DNA of 64,000 nucleotides. Source: Bordetella genomosp. 10 (GTDB lineage Bacteria; Pseudomonadota; Gammaproteobacteria; Burkholderiales; Burkholderiaceae_B). Made by a program: the position numbers and the translations under genes. Positions within the stretch are counted from its first letter, which is position 1; every line of letters starts with the position of its first letter. The DNA is taken from contig NZ_NEVM01000005.1 of NCBI RefSeq assembly GCF_002261225.1, forward strand, positions 1,116,001 to 1,180,000. The letters run 5' to 3'. Positions 1-9,240 of this stretch are shown one piece after another. The notes under the pieces were generated by a model, which saw nothing but the letters and a program-made list of their open reading frames with translations, searched no databases and was not told where the DNA came from.

Positions 1-20
1 AACCCGGAGGACAACCGACC

Positions 21-554
21 ATGGACTTCAACACTATCCCGGCAGGCGACGACGTTACCCAGGCCTTCAACGCCATCATCGAAATCCCGGCCGACGGCCT
101 GCCCGTCAAGTACGAGGCGGACAAGGCATTGAACGTCATCCGGGTCGACCGCTTCCTGAGCACCAGCATGCAGTATCCGGTGAACTACGGTTTCGTGCCG
201 GGCACCCTGTCGCGCGACGGCGATCCGGTCGACGTACTGGTGGTGACGCCCTATCCGATCATGGCCGGCGCGCTGGTGCAATGCCGGCCTATCGGCCTGA
301 TGAAGATGACCGACGAGGCGGGCGAGGACGCCAAGGTCATCGCCGTGCCGATCGACCGGGTCTGCGCAGCGACCTCGGACATCACCGACCTGAAGGGACT
401 GCCGAAGGCGCTGGTGGCGCGCATCGAGCACTTCTTCTGCCAGTACAAGGCGCTAGAGCCGGGCAAGTGGGTGCGCTTCGAGGGCTGGGGCGGCAAGGAA
501 GAGGCGCAGAAGGAATTGCTCGATGGCGTGGCGGCCTATGGGCGCCATGAATAG
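21..554 (+). CDS. ppa: Inorganic pyrophosphatase (family I, soluble)
   Basis: Hydrolyses cytosolic pyrophosphate to two phosphates and so pulls biosynthetic reactions forward. The 177-residue length is that of bacterial family I enzymes. The family signature with its metal-binding aspartates is visible as DGDPVDVLVV near residues 65-74, and the conserved YPVNYGFVPGT stretch lies just before it. A GGAGG ribosome site sits about 10 bases before the ATG. It is followed by the HIT gene on the same strand after roughly 115 bases. No anomalies seen; identification is secure from the family motifs. Confidence 0.97.
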   Translation: MDFNTIPAGDDVTQAFNAIIEIPADGLPVKYEADKALNVIRVDRFLSTSMQYPVNYGFVPGTLSRDGDPVDVLVVTPYPIMAGALVQCRPIGLMKMTDEAGEDAKVIAVPIDRVCAATSDITDLKGLPKALVARIEHFFCQYKALEPGKWVRFEGWGGKEEAQKELLDGVAAYGRHE

Positions 555-670
555 CCCCCGGCTTATCCGCGGCAACCGGGGCGCTTGAAAACCGGGACGT
601 TCGGAGCGAACGACCGAACGGCGCGCGTCCGGCAGGCACATGCAGAAGAATGGTCATGGAGAAGAATGGC

Positions 671-1090
671 ATGGCATACGATCCCGACAACATCTTCGCC
701 CGCATCCTGCGCGGCACGTCGCCGTGCATTCCCGTCTACGAGGACGAGGAAACGCTCGCCTTCATGGACATCATGCCGGAGGCGGAAGGACACGTCCTGG
801 TCGTTCCCAAGGAACCGGCCGAGACGCTGTTCGACCTGTCGGAACGCGGCGCCCAGGCATGCATCCGCACCACGCGGCTGATCGGGATCGCGGTGAAAAA
901 GGCGCTCGGCAAGCCCGGCGTCTACATCTCCCAACTGAACGGCGCGGAGGCCGGCCAGACGGTGCCGCACTGCCATTTCCACGTCATCCCCTGCACCGCG
1001 GAGACCACCTACCACCCCCACGCCACCGTGCGCGCCGACGACGAGGAACTGCGCGAGATCGCGGCCCGCATCCGCGCCTGCCTGGCGTAG
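671..1090 (+). CDS. HIT-family nucleotide hydrolase
   Basis: Histidine-triad protein of about 139 residues, of the branch that includes HinT and related AMP-lysine or nucleoside phosphoramidate hydrolases. The triad reads HCHFHVI near residue 104, and the N-terminal MAYDPDNIFARILRG is typical of proteobacterial members. Methionines at 650 and 656 are also in frame. I prefer 671 because GGAGAAG lies 6 bases upstream and the family usually starts with this motif. The physiological substrate cannot be read from sequence. It ends 14 bases before the convergent MFS gene. Confidence 0.9.
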   Translation: MAYDPDNIFARILRGTSPCIPVYEDEETLAFMDIMPEAEGHVLVVPKEPAETLFDLSERGAQACIRTTRLIGIAVKKALGKPGVYISQLNGAEAGQTVPHCHFHVIPCTAETTYHPHATVRADDEELREIAARIRACLA

Positions 1091-1103
1091 CGCCGCCTTC
1101 CCC

Positions 1104-2378
1104 CTACTCGGCCTCGGCCCGGCCGTCGCGTCCGGCCCGCGCCAGCGCGAGCGTCCCGATCGCCATCGCCGCCGCGGCCAGGCCGAAGCCCAGGACCGGC
1201 GACACGGCCGACCACGCGAGGCCCACGACGGCGCTGGAGACGAACCGCGCCGCGCCGTTGACCGTCCCCAGCGCGCCATAGCACGACGCAAGCGTGTCCG
1301 GCGGGACCATTTCCGCGGTCACGGTCGCTTCGAGGGCCTCCTGGATCGCGGCGTAGAGTCCCGCGGCGAAGAAGATGACGGCAAGCAGCGGCAGGCGATC
1401 GACATGCAGCCAGAACGCGGCGGCGGTCAACAAGGCCGTCAACGCGCCGAGCGCATAGCCGGCGGCCAGCGTCGCCGCGTGGCCATGGCGATCGGCCAGG
1501 CATCCGACCGGATAGGACACGATGGCCTGCACGACGTTGCGCCCCGCGTACAGCAGGCCCGCCGCCTGCGCCGCCTCGATGACGCCGCGCGACGGCGCCA
1601 GCAAGGCGGTGGCCGCCAGGATCAGCAGGCTGTGCGAGAAGTCGCCGGCGCCGAAAATGCCCACGGCGCCCAGATAGCGCTTGAAGCGGACCGGCAGGCC
1701 GCGCAAGGTCCCGAAGAAGGTCAAGGCGGGATTCGGCGACCGCTCGGGGTCCCGGACCAGCGCCAGGAAAGCCAGCACCGCGAGCGCGCCCGGAATGACG
1801 GACAACCAGAGCACGAACCGGAAAGGCCCCGCTACGCCATCCCAGTGCAGCCGCTGCGCCCACCCGAGCAACGCCACACCGAGCAAGGGTCCGAGGACCG
1901 CGCCCACCGTGTCGGCCGCGCGATGAAACCCGAAGGCGCGGCCCCGCGTCCCGGGCGCGACGGCCTGGATCACGATGGCGTCGCGCAAGGGGCCGCGCAG
2001 TCCCTTGCCGAACCACGAGACGATGCGGCCCAGCAACAGCAGCGGCCATCCCGCCGCCAACGCGATCAGCATCTGCCCGACGGGCGTGAGGCCATAGCCG
2101 AGCAGCACCAGTTGCTTGCGATGCCCGAATTTCTCCGCGACGTAGCCGGAGGCCATCCTGGCGCATGCCGCCACCGCATCCGCGATCCCCTCGATGAAAC
2201 CCAATGCCGCCGCGGGAATGCCGAGGACGGCGAGCAAGCCCGGCAGGATGACCGTGGCGGTCTCATAGCAGAAGTCGCCCAGCGCGCTGGTGACGCCGGC
2301 GCCGGCGACGGTCCGGTTGAACCAGCCCGCGGAGGATTGCGCACCGGCCGGCGCCGAATCGGGCGGATGGTCCATCAT
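1104..2378 (-). CDS. MFS transporter downstream of a ChrB-N-like gene
   Basis: Major facilitator superfamily membrane protein of about 424 residues with twelve predicted hydrophobic segments. The cytoplasmic loop after TM2 (VAEKFGHRKQLVLLG) is the usual MFS signature A region, and FGKGLRGPLRDAIV follows in the first half. Family knowledge supports a drug/metabolite exporter role but gives no substrate. It lies about 100 bases downstream of the ChrB-N-like gene on the same strand, so the two are probably co-transcribed. The frame is open upstream to an ATG at 2447; I chose the ATG pair at 2378/2375 because the extra Arg/Pro-rich stretch looks non-coding, but this is uncertain. Confidence 0.8.
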   Translation of the reverse strand: MMDHPPDSAPAGAQSSAGWFNRTVAGAGVTSALGDFCYETATVILPGLLAVLGIPAAALGFIEGIADAVAACARMASGYVAEKFGHRKQLVLLGYGLTPVGQMLIALAAGWPLLLLGRIVSWFGKGLRGPLRDAIVIQAVAPGTRGRAFGFHRAADTVGAVLGPLLGVALLGWAQRLHWDGVAGPFRFVLWLSVIPGALAVLAFLALVRDPERSPNPALTFFGTLRGLPVRFKRYLGAVGIFGAGDFSHSLLILAATALLAPSRGVIEAAQAAGLLYAGRNVVQAIVSYPVGCLADRHGHAATLAAGYALGALTALLTAAAFWLHVDRLPLLAVIFFAAGLYAAIQEALEATVTAEMVPPDTLASCYGALGTVNGAARFVSSAVVGLAWSAVSPVLGFGLAAAAMAIGTLALARAGRDGRAEAE

Positions 2379-2476
2379 CTCGCGCAGCTCTGGATTCAAG
2401 GGCCTGGGGCGCAGACGCAGGCGTGACGCCAAGGTGGGAGGCAGCATCGCGGTCTCGGAGGCTTATCGCGCCGGGT

Positions 2477-3028
2477 TCAACGATTTTCTTCGTGGGCATC
2501 GAACACGCGCTGCGCATAGGCATCGAGCAAGGCCTCGCATTGCGCCAGCCGCTGCCGGGATTCGGCTGCGCGCGTGGCCACGTAGAAGTCGAGCTTCTGG
2601 ATCTTCTCCAGCCAGGCCTGGAGTTTCTTCAGGTCCACGTCGTTCTCCTCCAGCTCCGCGTAGGTGAAATGCCGCGCCTGCGTTTCCTTGGCGATCTCGG
2701 CCTCGAAGTCGTCGCACCTGGCGATGAACTCGGCGTATTGCTCGTCGCGATCGGCCTTGAAGCGGGACACCACCTTTTCCTCCTGGGCCTTGTCCAGGGC
2801 CACCGTCTCCAGCAGGACCGCGCTTCCCGCCATCTCGTCGATCTCGTTCTCGACGATCTTGAGCCGGCGCACGTGGTCGTCGCTCTTGGGCAGCAGGCAA
2901 ACCCCGTTTTGCAGGTAGACGGCGCCCATGCCCTTGAGCTTGCGCCACAAGGCGAGGCGCTTGCGCGCCGGTTCGGCGGGCACCTTGTAGGTCAACAACA
3001 GCCAGTTCTGTGCGTTCAAGTCGGTCAC
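2477..3028 (-). CDS. ChrB N-terminal-domain-like protein
   Basis: A 183-residue protein whose first 60 residues (WLLLTYKVPAEPARKRLALWRKLKGMGAVYLQNGVCLLP) match the N-terminal domain of the chromate-resistance regulator ChrB. The C-terminal thiol/rhodanese-like half of full-length ChrB is absent. The rest is charged, helical and possibly coiled-coil, rich in Glu, Lys and Asp. In this family the stand-alone N-terminal domain often sits next to an MFS transporter, as here. A regulatory or metal/oxyanion-stress role is inference only. It has its own probable promoter at 3061-3089. Confidence 0.75.
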   Translation of the reverse strand: MTDLNAQNWLLLTYKVPAEPARKRLALWRKLKGMGAVYLQNGVCLLPKSDDHVRRLKIVENEIDEMAGSAVLLETVALDKAQEEKVVSRFKADRDEQYAEFIARCDDFEAEIAKETQARHFTYAELEENDVDLKKLQAWLEKIQKLDFYVATRAAESRQRLAQCEALLDAYAQRVFDAHEENR

Positions 3029-3060
3029 CGTGGGCGTCCATGATTTCGATCGATGGGAAC

Positions 3061-3089
3061 AATCTAAATGAAACGACCGCTACATTCAA
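3061..3089 (-). promoter_or_regulatory. Candidate sigma70 promoter of the ChrB-N/MFS unit
   Basis: On the minus strand TTGAAT (3084-3089) and TAGATT (3061-3066) are separated by exactly 17 bases, in an AT-rich patch that stands out from the surrounding G+C-rich DNA. Transcription would begin near 3054, about 25 bases before the ATG at 3028. Confidence 0.5.
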
Positions 3090-3414
3090 AATATTCTCTT
3101 GTTTCTTGCTTATTATTCAAACCGGACAACGCGGACGTGCCGCGTCCCGGCGGCGGCTTTGTCCCGGGCGCCCGGAATGCGGCAGTAATACACTCGTGAC
3201 GCGCCCGTGATGCGCCCGTGACACAATGGTTTTCGCCTCACCGGCTCCGTATAATTCCCCAGGGAGATGGCGTTCCTCCCGCTTCACGCCAACCGCGGCC
3301 CCGGCCGCTGATGACGCCTGCGACACCCGGCCATGGTCGGTGCTGCAGGCGCTCGCCCCATACGCCTCCCGCCCCTGGTCAGTCCCGAACTTTTCCACAA
3401 CGATGGAGCTTTCC
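3090..3414. other. Intergenic region between chrB-like gene and enolase
   Basis: No gene is seen here. The first 35 bases are AT-rich. At 3195-3224 an 11-base unit CGTGACGCGCC is repeated two and a half times head to tail. A perfect -10 hexamer TATAAT lies at 3250-3255 on the plus strand with only a poor -35 (TGGTTT, 3227-3232, 17 bases upstream); it is a plausible enolase promoter. The reading frame stays open upstream of the enolase ATG, but the extra residues do not resemble enolase. Confidence 0.4.
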
Positions 3415-4698
3415 ATGGCGACTGAAATCCAGACCCTGCATGCTCGTGAAATCCTCGACTCCCGCGGCAATCCCACCGTGGAGGTCGACGTCGTCCTCGC
3501 CGGCGGCGCCACCGGACGGGCGGCCGTGCCGTCGGGCGCGTCCACCGGCATCCACGAAGCGGTCGAACTGCGCGATGGCGACCTGCATCGTTTCGGCGGC
3601 AAGGGCGTGCGCAACGCCGTCGCGCACGTGAACGGCGAGATCGCCATCGCCCTGCACGGCTGCGACGCGCTGGACCAGCCCACCGTCGACGGCAAGCTGA
3701 TCGCCTGCGACGGCACGCCGAACAAGGGAAGGCTGGGGGCGAACGCCGTGCTCGGCGTCAGCCTGGCGGTGGCGAGGGCGGCGGCGCAAGCCTCGGGACA
3801 GGCGCTGTTCCAATACCTCGGCGGCCCGCGCGCGCATCGCATGCCGGTGCCGATGTTCAACATCCTCAACGGCGGCGTGCATGCTAACTGGCAGGGCACG
3901 GACTTCCAGGAGTTCATGATCGCGCCCGTGGGCGCGCCGACTTTTTCCGAAGCCGTGCGCTGGGGCGCGGAAATCTACCATCGCCTGCGCGCCATCCTGG
4001 GCGAGCGCGGCTACTCCACCGCGGTCGGCGACGAGGGGGGATTCGCGCCGGCCTTGAAGCACAACAGCGAAGCCGTGGAACTGATTCTGGCCGCCATCCA
4101 GGGCGCCGGCTACGAAGCGGGCCGCGACGTGGTGATTGCCCTGGATCCGGCGTCCAGCGGCTTCTACCAGGACGGGCTGTACCGGCTGCGCAGCGAAGGC
4201 CGCGACGTCACCGCCGAACAACTGGTGGCCCTGTACGCTTCCTGGGTCGACCGCTATCCGATCGCGGTATTGGAAGACGGCATGGCCGAGGACGACTGGA
4301 CGGGATGGGAGCGGCTGAACGAAGCGCTCGGCGACAGGATCGAGCTGGTTGGCGACGACCTGTTCGTGACCAATGTCGAGCGCATCGAACGGGGCATCCG
4401 CCAGGGCGTGGCCAATGCGGTGCTGATCAAGCCCAACCAGGTCGGCACGCTGACCGAGACCCGCGCGGCGGTCGACACCGCCTATCGGGCGGGATGGGGC
4501 GCCATGGTCTCGCATCGCAGCGGCGAGACCGTCGACAGCTTCATCGCCGACCTCACCGTCGCGCTGGGCACCGGCCACTTGAAAACCGGCGCGCCCTGCC
4601 GGGGCGAGCGCGTCGAGAAATACAACCAGCTCATGCGCATCGAGGAAGCCCTGGGCGAGAAGGCCGTCTACGCCGGCCACACCGCCTTCGTGCGGTGA
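3415..4698 (+). CDS. eno: Enolase, divergent (probably a second copy)
   Basis: Interconverts 2-phosphoglycerate and phosphoenolpyruvate. The 427 residues cover both enolase domains. Catalytic and metal residues appear intact: H156, E166, E207, D244, E287, D314, K339, H367-R368-S369 and K390. The start at 3415 has GGAG 6 bases upstream and begins with the family-typical [19 protein letters not shown]. It is alone here, between the chrB-like unit and tRNA-Ser. In Bordetella relatives, from memory, the main eno lies with pyrG and kdsA and begins differently. I therefore infer an additional, horizontally or anciently duplicated enolase. LDPASSGFY replaces the common LDCASSEFY. Confidence 0.93.
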   Translation: MATEIQTLHAREILDSRGNPTVEVDVVLAGGATGRAAVPSGASTGIHEAVELRDGDLHRFGGKGVRNAVAHVNGEIAIALHGCDALDQPTVDGKLIACDGTPNKGRLGANAVLGVSLAVARAAAQASGQALFQYLGGPRAHRMPVPMFNILNGGVHANWQGTDFQEFMIAPVGAPTFSEAVRWGAEIYHRLRAILGERGYSTAVGDEGGFAPALKHNSEAVELILAAIQGAGYEAGRDVVIALDPASSGFYQDGLYRLRSEGRDVTAEQLVALYASWVDRYPIAVLEDGMAEDDWTGWERLNEALGDRIELVGDDLFVTNVERIERGIRQGVANAVLIKPNQVGTLTETRAAVDTAYRAGWGAMVSHRSGETVDSFIADLTVALGTGHLKTGAPCRGERVEKYNQLMRIEEALGEKAVYAGHTAFVR

Positions 4699-4823
4699 AC
4701 CGGGATGCGGTGAGAATCCCAAGACTCTCATTGCACGCCGCTGATGTTGCTTGCTGCCCTTGCCGCCGTTTGCTGCCTGCGCGGGCGCTTTTCTACCCGG
4801 GAGTGCACGGCCCGAGGGCAAAA

Positions 4824-4855
4824 AAAAATCAACCACCCGAAGGTGGTTGATTTTT
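4824..4855. terminator. Bidirectional intrinsic terminator
   Basis: A perfect 14-base stem (4824-4837 with 4842-4855) closes on the tetraloop CGAA. It has an A-tract on the left and TTTTT on the right, so it can stop transcription from both enolase (plus) and tRNA-Ser (minus), which converge here. Confidence 0.9.
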
Positions 4856-4865
4856 CACAGCATCT

Positions 4866-4958
4866 TGGCGGAGACGCAGGGATTCGAACCCTGGATGCAG
4901 TTTTTAGCCACATACTCCCTTAGCAGGGGAGCCCCTTCAGCCTCTCGGGCACGTCTCC
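4866..4958 (-). tRNA. tRNA-Ser (anticodon GCT)
   Basis: A 93-base class II tRNA read on the minus strand. The acceptor stem GGAGACG pairs with CGTCTCC, followed by the discriminator G and an encoded CCA. The anticodon loop CTGCTAA carries GCT, and the T arm has GGTTCGAATCC. A long variable arm (GGGAGTATGTGGCTAAAAACTGC region) confirms serine. It reads AGC/AGU codons. Confidence 0.96.
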
Positions 4959-4971
4959 AAAAGAGTTTGCG

Positions 4972-4977
4972 ATTCTA
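4972..4977 (-). promoter_or_regulatory. Extended -10 element for tRNA-Ser
   Basis: On the minus strand TGCTAGAAT provides an extended -10 (TGn plus TAGAAT) 13 bases before the mature tRNA 5' end. The nearest -35-like hexamer (ATGACG, 4999-5004) is 21 bases away, so recognition may rely on the extended -10. Confidence 0.45.
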
Positions 4978-5057
4978 GCACGGATTTTCGGCCTGGTGCG
5001 TCATTTGCATGGCGGGCGTCGGGCCGGAAGCCCGGGCCAGGCCGGCAACCCGGCGAA

Positions 5058-6323
5058 TCACACCTTGGCGGCGGGCGCCTGGTCCAGGCCGAACGCCTTG
5101 TGCAAGGCGCGCACGGCCAGTTCCATGTACTTGTCCTCGATGATCACCGAGGTCTTGATCTCGCTGGTGCTGATCATCTGGATATTGATGTTTTCCTGCG
5201 AGAGGGTCTGGAACATCAGGCTGGCGACGCCCACGTGCGAGCGCATGCCGATGCCGACGATGGAAACCTTGGCGACCTTCTCGTCGGTGACCACTTCCTT
5301 GGCCTTCACCGCGGGGACCACGTCGCGCTTGAGCGTTTCCACCGCGCGCGCGAATTCGTTGCGGTTGACCGTGAACGAGAAGTCGGTGGTGCCGGCGACG
5401 GACTGGTTCTGCACGATCATGTCGACGTCGATGTTGGCGGCGGCGACCGGGCCCAGGATGGAGAAGGCGACGCCCGGGGTATCCGGCACGCCCAACAGGG
5501 TGATCTTGGCTTCGTCGCGGCTGAAGGCGATGCCGGAGACAACGGCGGCTTCCATTTTTTCGTCTTCCTCAAAAGTAATCAGCGTGCCCGAGCGCATTTC
5601 CTCGTCGAGCGGAATCAGGGGGTCGGTCAGCGAGGACAGCACGCGGGTCGGCACGCGATACTTGCCGGCGAATTCGACCGAGCGGATCTGCAGGACCTTG
5701 GAGCCCAGCGAGGCCATTTCCAGCATTTCCTCGAAGGACACGACCGGCATGCGGCGCGCTTCGGGCACCACGCGCGGATCGGTGGTGTAGACGCCGTCCA
5801 CGTCGGTGTAGATCAGGCACTCGTCGGCCTTGATGGCGGCCGCCACGGCCACCGCCGAGGTATCCGAACCGCCGCGGCCCAGGGTGGTGATGTGGCCGTC
5901 GTCGTCCACGCCCTGGAAGCCCGTCACGATGACCACGCGGCCGGCATCCAGGTCGGCGCGGATGCGCGCGTCGTCGATGGAGGAAATGCGGGCCTTGGTA
6001 TAGGCGCTGTCGGTGCGCACGGGCACCTGCCAGCCGGCATAGCTGCGCGCCTGCACGCCTTCGGCCTGGAGGGCGATGGCCAGCAGGCCGCTGGACGCCT
6101 GCTCGCCGGTCGCGGCGATCATGTCCAGTTCGCGGCCGTCGGGCTGCGGCGCAATCTCGCGCGCCAGGCCCAGCAGGCGATTGGTCTCGCCGGCCATGGC
6201 CGAAGGCACCACGACAACTTTGTGGCCGGCGGCGTGCCACTTCGCGACGCGGCGCGCCACATTCTTGATGCGCTCGACCGAGCCCATCGAGGTACCGCCA
6301 TATTTGTGAACGATCAGGGACAT
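5058..6323 (-). CDS. lysC: Aspartate kinase
   Basis: Phosphorylates aspartate, the first step to lysine, threonine, methionine and diaminopimelate. The 421 residues comprise an amino-acid-kinase domain (KYGGTSMGS at residues 7-15, GRGGSDTSAVA near 165-175) and two C-terminal ACT domains for lysine/threonine feedback. As in other proteobacterial class I LysC proteins of about 420 residues, an internal regulatory start for a beta subunit is possible but not demonstrated here. The start at 6323 matches the family N terminus MSLIVHKYGG, with a GAG-rich site upstream. It follows tilS by 109 bases on the same strand. Confidence 0.96.
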   Translation of the reverse strand: MSLIVHKYGGTSMGSVERIKNVARRVAKWHAAGHKVVVVPSAMAGETNRLLGLAREIAPQPDGRELDMIAATGEQASSGLLAIALQAEGVQARSYAGWQVPVRTDSAYTKARISSIDDARIRADLDAGRVVIVTGFQGVDDDGHITTLGRGGSDTSAVAVAAAIKADECLIYTDVDGVYTTDPRVVPEARRMPVVSFEEMLEMASLGSKVLQIRSVEFAGKYRVPTRVLSSLTDPLIPLDEEMRSGTLITFEEDEKMEAAVVSGIAFSRDEAKITLLGVPDTPGVAFSILGPVAAANIDVDMIVQNQSVAGTTDFSFTVNRNEFARAVETLKRDVVPAVKAKEVVTDEKVAKVSIVGIGMRSHVGVASLMFQTLSQENINIQMISTSEIKTSVIIEDKYMELAVRALHKAFGLDQAPAAKV

Positions 6324-6396
6324 CTCGTACTCTGGCTGGAAAATGCCGGAACCAGGGCCTGTTGACACTGGAAATAGCAGGCAGGCAAAGCCTAGT

Positions 6397-6427
6397 ATTC
6401 TAACGTGTTGGCGAAAAAGTGCTGCAA
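6397..6427 (-). promoter_or_regulatory. Possible lysC promoter
   Basis: Minus-strand TTGCAG (6422-6427) and TAGAAT (6397-6402) lie in the tilS-lysC gap. The spacing is 19 bases, longer than ideal, so this is a weak call. Transcription would begin about 65 bases before the lysC ATG. Confidence 0.3.
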
Positions 6428-6432
6428 ATTGT

Positions 6433-7533
6433 CTAGAAAACGCCGGGTCCAGGCGTCAAATCCTCGATCGCCACCCTGCCCCGCACGCAGCGCACGCGAT
6501 GCGCGGCATGCGCCCACAACAACTGCCTGTCGTGGCCCAGGGCATGCAATTGGCGCAATTGGCGCAGCAGCTCCGCCAGCCGCGCATCGCTGGGCATGCG
6601 CGCGCCATGCAGGCGCAGCCAATACCGCACGACGTGCGCCTGGCGCGCCGGCGACAGCGCCCGCCAGGCGGCCAGCGAAAAGTCCCGGGCGCCGGGCGAC
6701 GGATCCAGGCCGGCCAGGTCGGCCGCGGCCACTTCGGCCAGGATCTCGGCGCTCTCGGCCGCCTGCCGGGCATGCCGGGCGACGATGGCCTGCCATCCCG
6801 GCCAGCGCCGTTCGAGCACGGGCGCCAGCAGGGTGCGCACCGCGGCGCGGGTGTAGCGCGCATCGGCATTGGAGGGGTCCTGCACGGCGGTCCAGCCGCT
6901 GGCGGCGGCATACGCCGCCGCGGCCTCGCGGATGCGCGCGCGCGGCACGCCCAGCCAGGGACGCAGATAGGTGATGCCGTCCCGCTCGCTGGCGGCCGCC
7001 ATGGCGGCCAGCCCCTCCGGGCCGGCGCCGCGCAGCAGCCGCAGCAGCACCGTTTCGGCCTGGTCGTCCTGATGATGGGCCAGCAGGATATGGGCGACGC
7101 CGTCGGCGCGCGCCGCTTCGGCCAGCGCGCGATAGCGAGCTTCGCGCGCCGCGCCCTCGATGCCGGCGCCGCTGTCGGCCGCCACCTGGACGGACAGCAC
7201 GCGCACCGGCAGGCCCAGGGCCGCGCCGAGCGCGCGCACGCGGTCCGCCCAGGCGTCCGCCTCGGCGAACAGGCCGTGATGGACGTGATAGATGAAAAGC
7301 GACAGCCCGAGCGGCTTGGCCACCGCCGCCGCATGCACCGCCAGCATGGCCGAATCGGCGCCGCCGCTGACGGCCAGGCCGGCGCGCGGGTGGCCGGCGG
7401 CGCGCAAGGCAGACAGCGCCCGTCGCAGCGGCGGGGCCAGCACGGAGTCGGCCGGGGAGTCCAGGGCGTCAGGGCCGGATGGCGCCACGGCCGAAGCCGC
7501 AGTCGGCGCCGCGGGCTTGTCGTCGCCGGTCAT
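6433..7533 (-). CDS. tilS: tRNA(Ile)-lysidine synthase
   Basis: Converts the wobble cytidine of tRNA-Ile(CAU) to lysidine using ATP and lysine; normally essential. The PP-loop SGGADS is at residues 56-61. The catalytic core continues through YHVHHGLFAEAD and HHQDDQAETVLLR, and a shorter TilS substrate-binding region follows. At 366 residues it has an Ala/Pro-rich N-terminal extension before the core. The frame is open far upstream, but the start at 7533 sits 29 bases after accA, fitting an accA-tilS operon, as is usual in this group. Confidence 0.93.
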   Translation of the reverse strand: MTGDDKPAAPTAASAVAPSGPDALDSPADSVLAPPLRRALSALRAAGHPRAGLAVSGGADSAMLAVHAAAVAKPLGLSLFIYHVHHGLFAEADAWADRVRALGAALGLPVRVLSVQVAADSGAGIEGAAREARYRALAEAARADGVAHILLAHHQDDQAETVLLRLLRGAGPEGLAAMAAASERDGITYLRPWLGVPRARIREAAAAYAAASGWTAVQDPSNADARYTRAAVRTLLAPVLERRWPGWQAIVARHARQAAESAEILAEVAAADLAGLDPSPGARDFSLAAWRALSPARQAHVVRYWLRLHGARMPSDARLAELLRQLRQLHALGHDRQLLWAHAAHRVRCVRGRVAIEDLTPGPGVF

Positions 7534-7562
7534 GGACGAGACTCCCGGCCAGGCGCGCCAGT

Positions 7563-8528
7563 TCAGGCGCGCGCTTCCTGCACGCGGCCGTAGGAGGCCA
7601 CGCGCTGCAGGCGCTGTTCGACCAGCGCCTCGGGCGACAGCGTGGACAATTGACGCAAGGTGTCGCCCAGGGCGCGGCGCAGCAGGCGCGCCATGACGCG
7701 CGGGTCGCGGTGCGCGCCGCCGACGGGTTCGTTGACGATCCGGTCGATCAGGCCCAGTTCCTTCAGGCGCGGCGCGGTGATGCCCAGCGCCTCGGCGGCC
7801 TCGGGCGCCTTGTCGGCGCTGCGCCACAGGATGGAGGCGCAACCCTCGGGCGAGATCACCGAATAGGTGGCGTATTGCAGCATCAGCACCGCATTGGCGA
7901 CGGCGATGGCCAGGGCGCCGCCCGAACCGCCCTCGCCGATCACGGTGGCGATGATGGGCACGCGCAACTCCGCCATGGCGTACAGGTTGTGGCCGATGGC
8001 CTCCGACTGGCCGCGCTCCTCCGCGCCGATGCCGGGATAGGCGCCCGGGGTGTCGACGAAGGTGAAGACGGGAATGCCGAATTTTTCGGCCAGGCGCATC
8101 AGGCGCAGGGCCTTGCGATAGCCTTCCGGGCGCGGCATGCCGAAGTTGCGCATGGCGCGCTCCTTGGTGTCGCGGCCTTTCTGATGGCCGATGACCATGC
8201 AGGGGGTGCCGTTGAAACGGGCCAGGCCGCCGACGATGGACTGGTCGTCCGCGAACATGCGGTCGCCGTGCAGTTCGTGGAAATCGCTGAAGATTTCCCG
8301 CACGTAGTCCATCGTGTACGGACGCTGCGGATGGCGCGCCACGAGGGCGGTCTGCCAGGGCGTCAGCTTGCCGTAGATCTCCTTGGCCAGCGTCTGGCTC
8401 TTTTGTTGCAGCCGATTGATTTCGTCGGAGATGTCCACCGCCGAATCGGCCTGCACAAAGCGTAGTTGCTCGATCTTGTTGTCAAGCTCAGCCAGCGGCT
8501 GTTCAAAGTCCAGGAAGGTATTGCGCAT
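7563..8528 (-). CDS. accA: Acetyl-CoA carboxylase carboxyltransferase subunit alpha
   Basis: Alpha subunit of the carboxyltransferase half of acetyl-CoA carboxylase, which makes malonyl-CoA for fatty acid synthesis in the cytosol, paired with AccD encoded elsewhere. The 321-residue length and the N-terminal [19 protein letters not shown] are typical. GQKGRDTKE, the [10 protein letters not shown] motif and EGGSGGALA mark the crotonase-like carboxyltransferase core. It lies upstream of tilS and probably shares its transcript. The ATG at 8528 is the family start. Confidence 0.97.
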   Translation of the reverse strand: MRNTFLDFEQPLAELDNKIEQLRFVQADSAVDISDEINRLQQKSQTLAKEIYGKLTPWQTALVARHPQRPYTMDYVREIFSDFHELHGDRMFADDQSIVGGLARFNGTPCMVIGHQKGRDTKERAMRNFGMPRPEGYRKALRLMRLAEKFGIPVFTFVDTPGAYPGIGAEERGQSEAIGHNLYAMAELRVPIIATVIGEGGSGGALAIAVANAVLMLQYATYSVISPEGCASILWRSADKAPEAAEALGITAPRLKELGLIDRIVNEPVGGAHRDPRVMARLLRRALGDTLRQLSTLSPEALVEQRLQRVASYGRVQEARA

Positions 8529-8569
8529 GAAGAGGGGGATCCTGTTGGTGAGCCCGGGAATGCCCGCGG

Positions 8570-9214
8570 TCAGTATTGAACCGGAACCGGTTCAAGGCTG
8601 TGCCACAGGTACCAGGTTGCCACGGTACGCCAGGGTTGCCAGGCCAGCGAAACCTCGCGCGCTTCGAAACGCGAGACGGGTTCGCCGCTGAAGTAGTGTA
8701 GCGAGATTGCCTTGAGCAATCCCGGATCGTCCAGCGGCAGGACGTCCGGCCGCTGCAGATTGAAGATCAGGAACATCTCCGCCGTCCAGCGGCTGATGCC
8801 CCGGATGGCGACGAGTTCGTCGACGACCGCCTCGTCATCCATCTTGGACCAGCGGTCCGGGTGCACCTTGCGTTCGCTGAAATGCGAGGCCAGGTCGTGC
8901 AGGTAGTCCGCCTTGCGCTGCGCGATACCGGCGGCGCGCAGGCCGTCAGCGCCCAGGCGCAGCACCGCCGCCGGCGAGGGCCGCGCGCCGGCGGCTTCGA
9001 GCAGGCGCTGCCAGGCGGTGTCCGCCGCCCGCGCCGACACCTGCTGGCCGACGATGGCCCGCGCCAGCGTCACGAAGGGCGTGCTGCGCGAGGTCAGCCA
9101 GACCTCCGGGTGCTGCGGGATCAACTTCTTGAGGATACGGTCGCGCCGCAACAGATGGTTGACGGCATCTTCCCAGTAATGGGGCTTGGCGACGGAGGTT
9201 TCGACAGGGGACAT
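8570..9214 (-). CDS. DNA-3-methyladenine glycosylase II-type (HhH-GPD)
   Basis: Base-excision repair glycosylase of the AlkA/HhH-GPD superfamily, 214 residues. The helix-hairpin-helix ([14 protein letters not shown], about residues 138-151) is followed by the catalytic aspartate region [11 protein letters not shown], about 20 residues on. [11 protein letters not shown] is the conserved segment of the N-terminal helical part. The extra N-terminal domain of E. coli AlkA is absent, as in many short bacterial homologues. It lies 26 bases downstream of cysS on the same strand and 41 bases upstream of accA. Substrate range (alkylated purines) is inferred from family. Confidence 0.9.
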   Translation of the reverse strand: MSPVETSVAKPHYWEDAVNHLLRRDRILKKLIPQHPEVWLTSRSTPFVTLARAIVGQQVSARAADTAWQRLLEAAGARPSPAAVLRLGADGLRAAGIAQRKADYLHDLASHFSERKVHPDRWSKMDDEAVVDELVAIRGISRWTAEMFLIFNLQRPDVLPLDDPGLLKAISLHYFSGEPVSRFEAREVSLAWQPWRTVATWYLWHSLEPVPVQY

Positions 9215-9240
9215 GGCGCGCGGTTTCCTTGGGACACGCC

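Noticed and set aside
1404..2426. 340-residue plus-strand open frame
   Set aside because: Antisense to the MFS transporter; Gln/Arg-rich shadow with no domain.
4866..4958. tRNA-Ser as an integration site of a genomic island
   Set aside because: No integrase and no second copy of the tRNA 3' end was seen nearby; flanking genes are ordinary.
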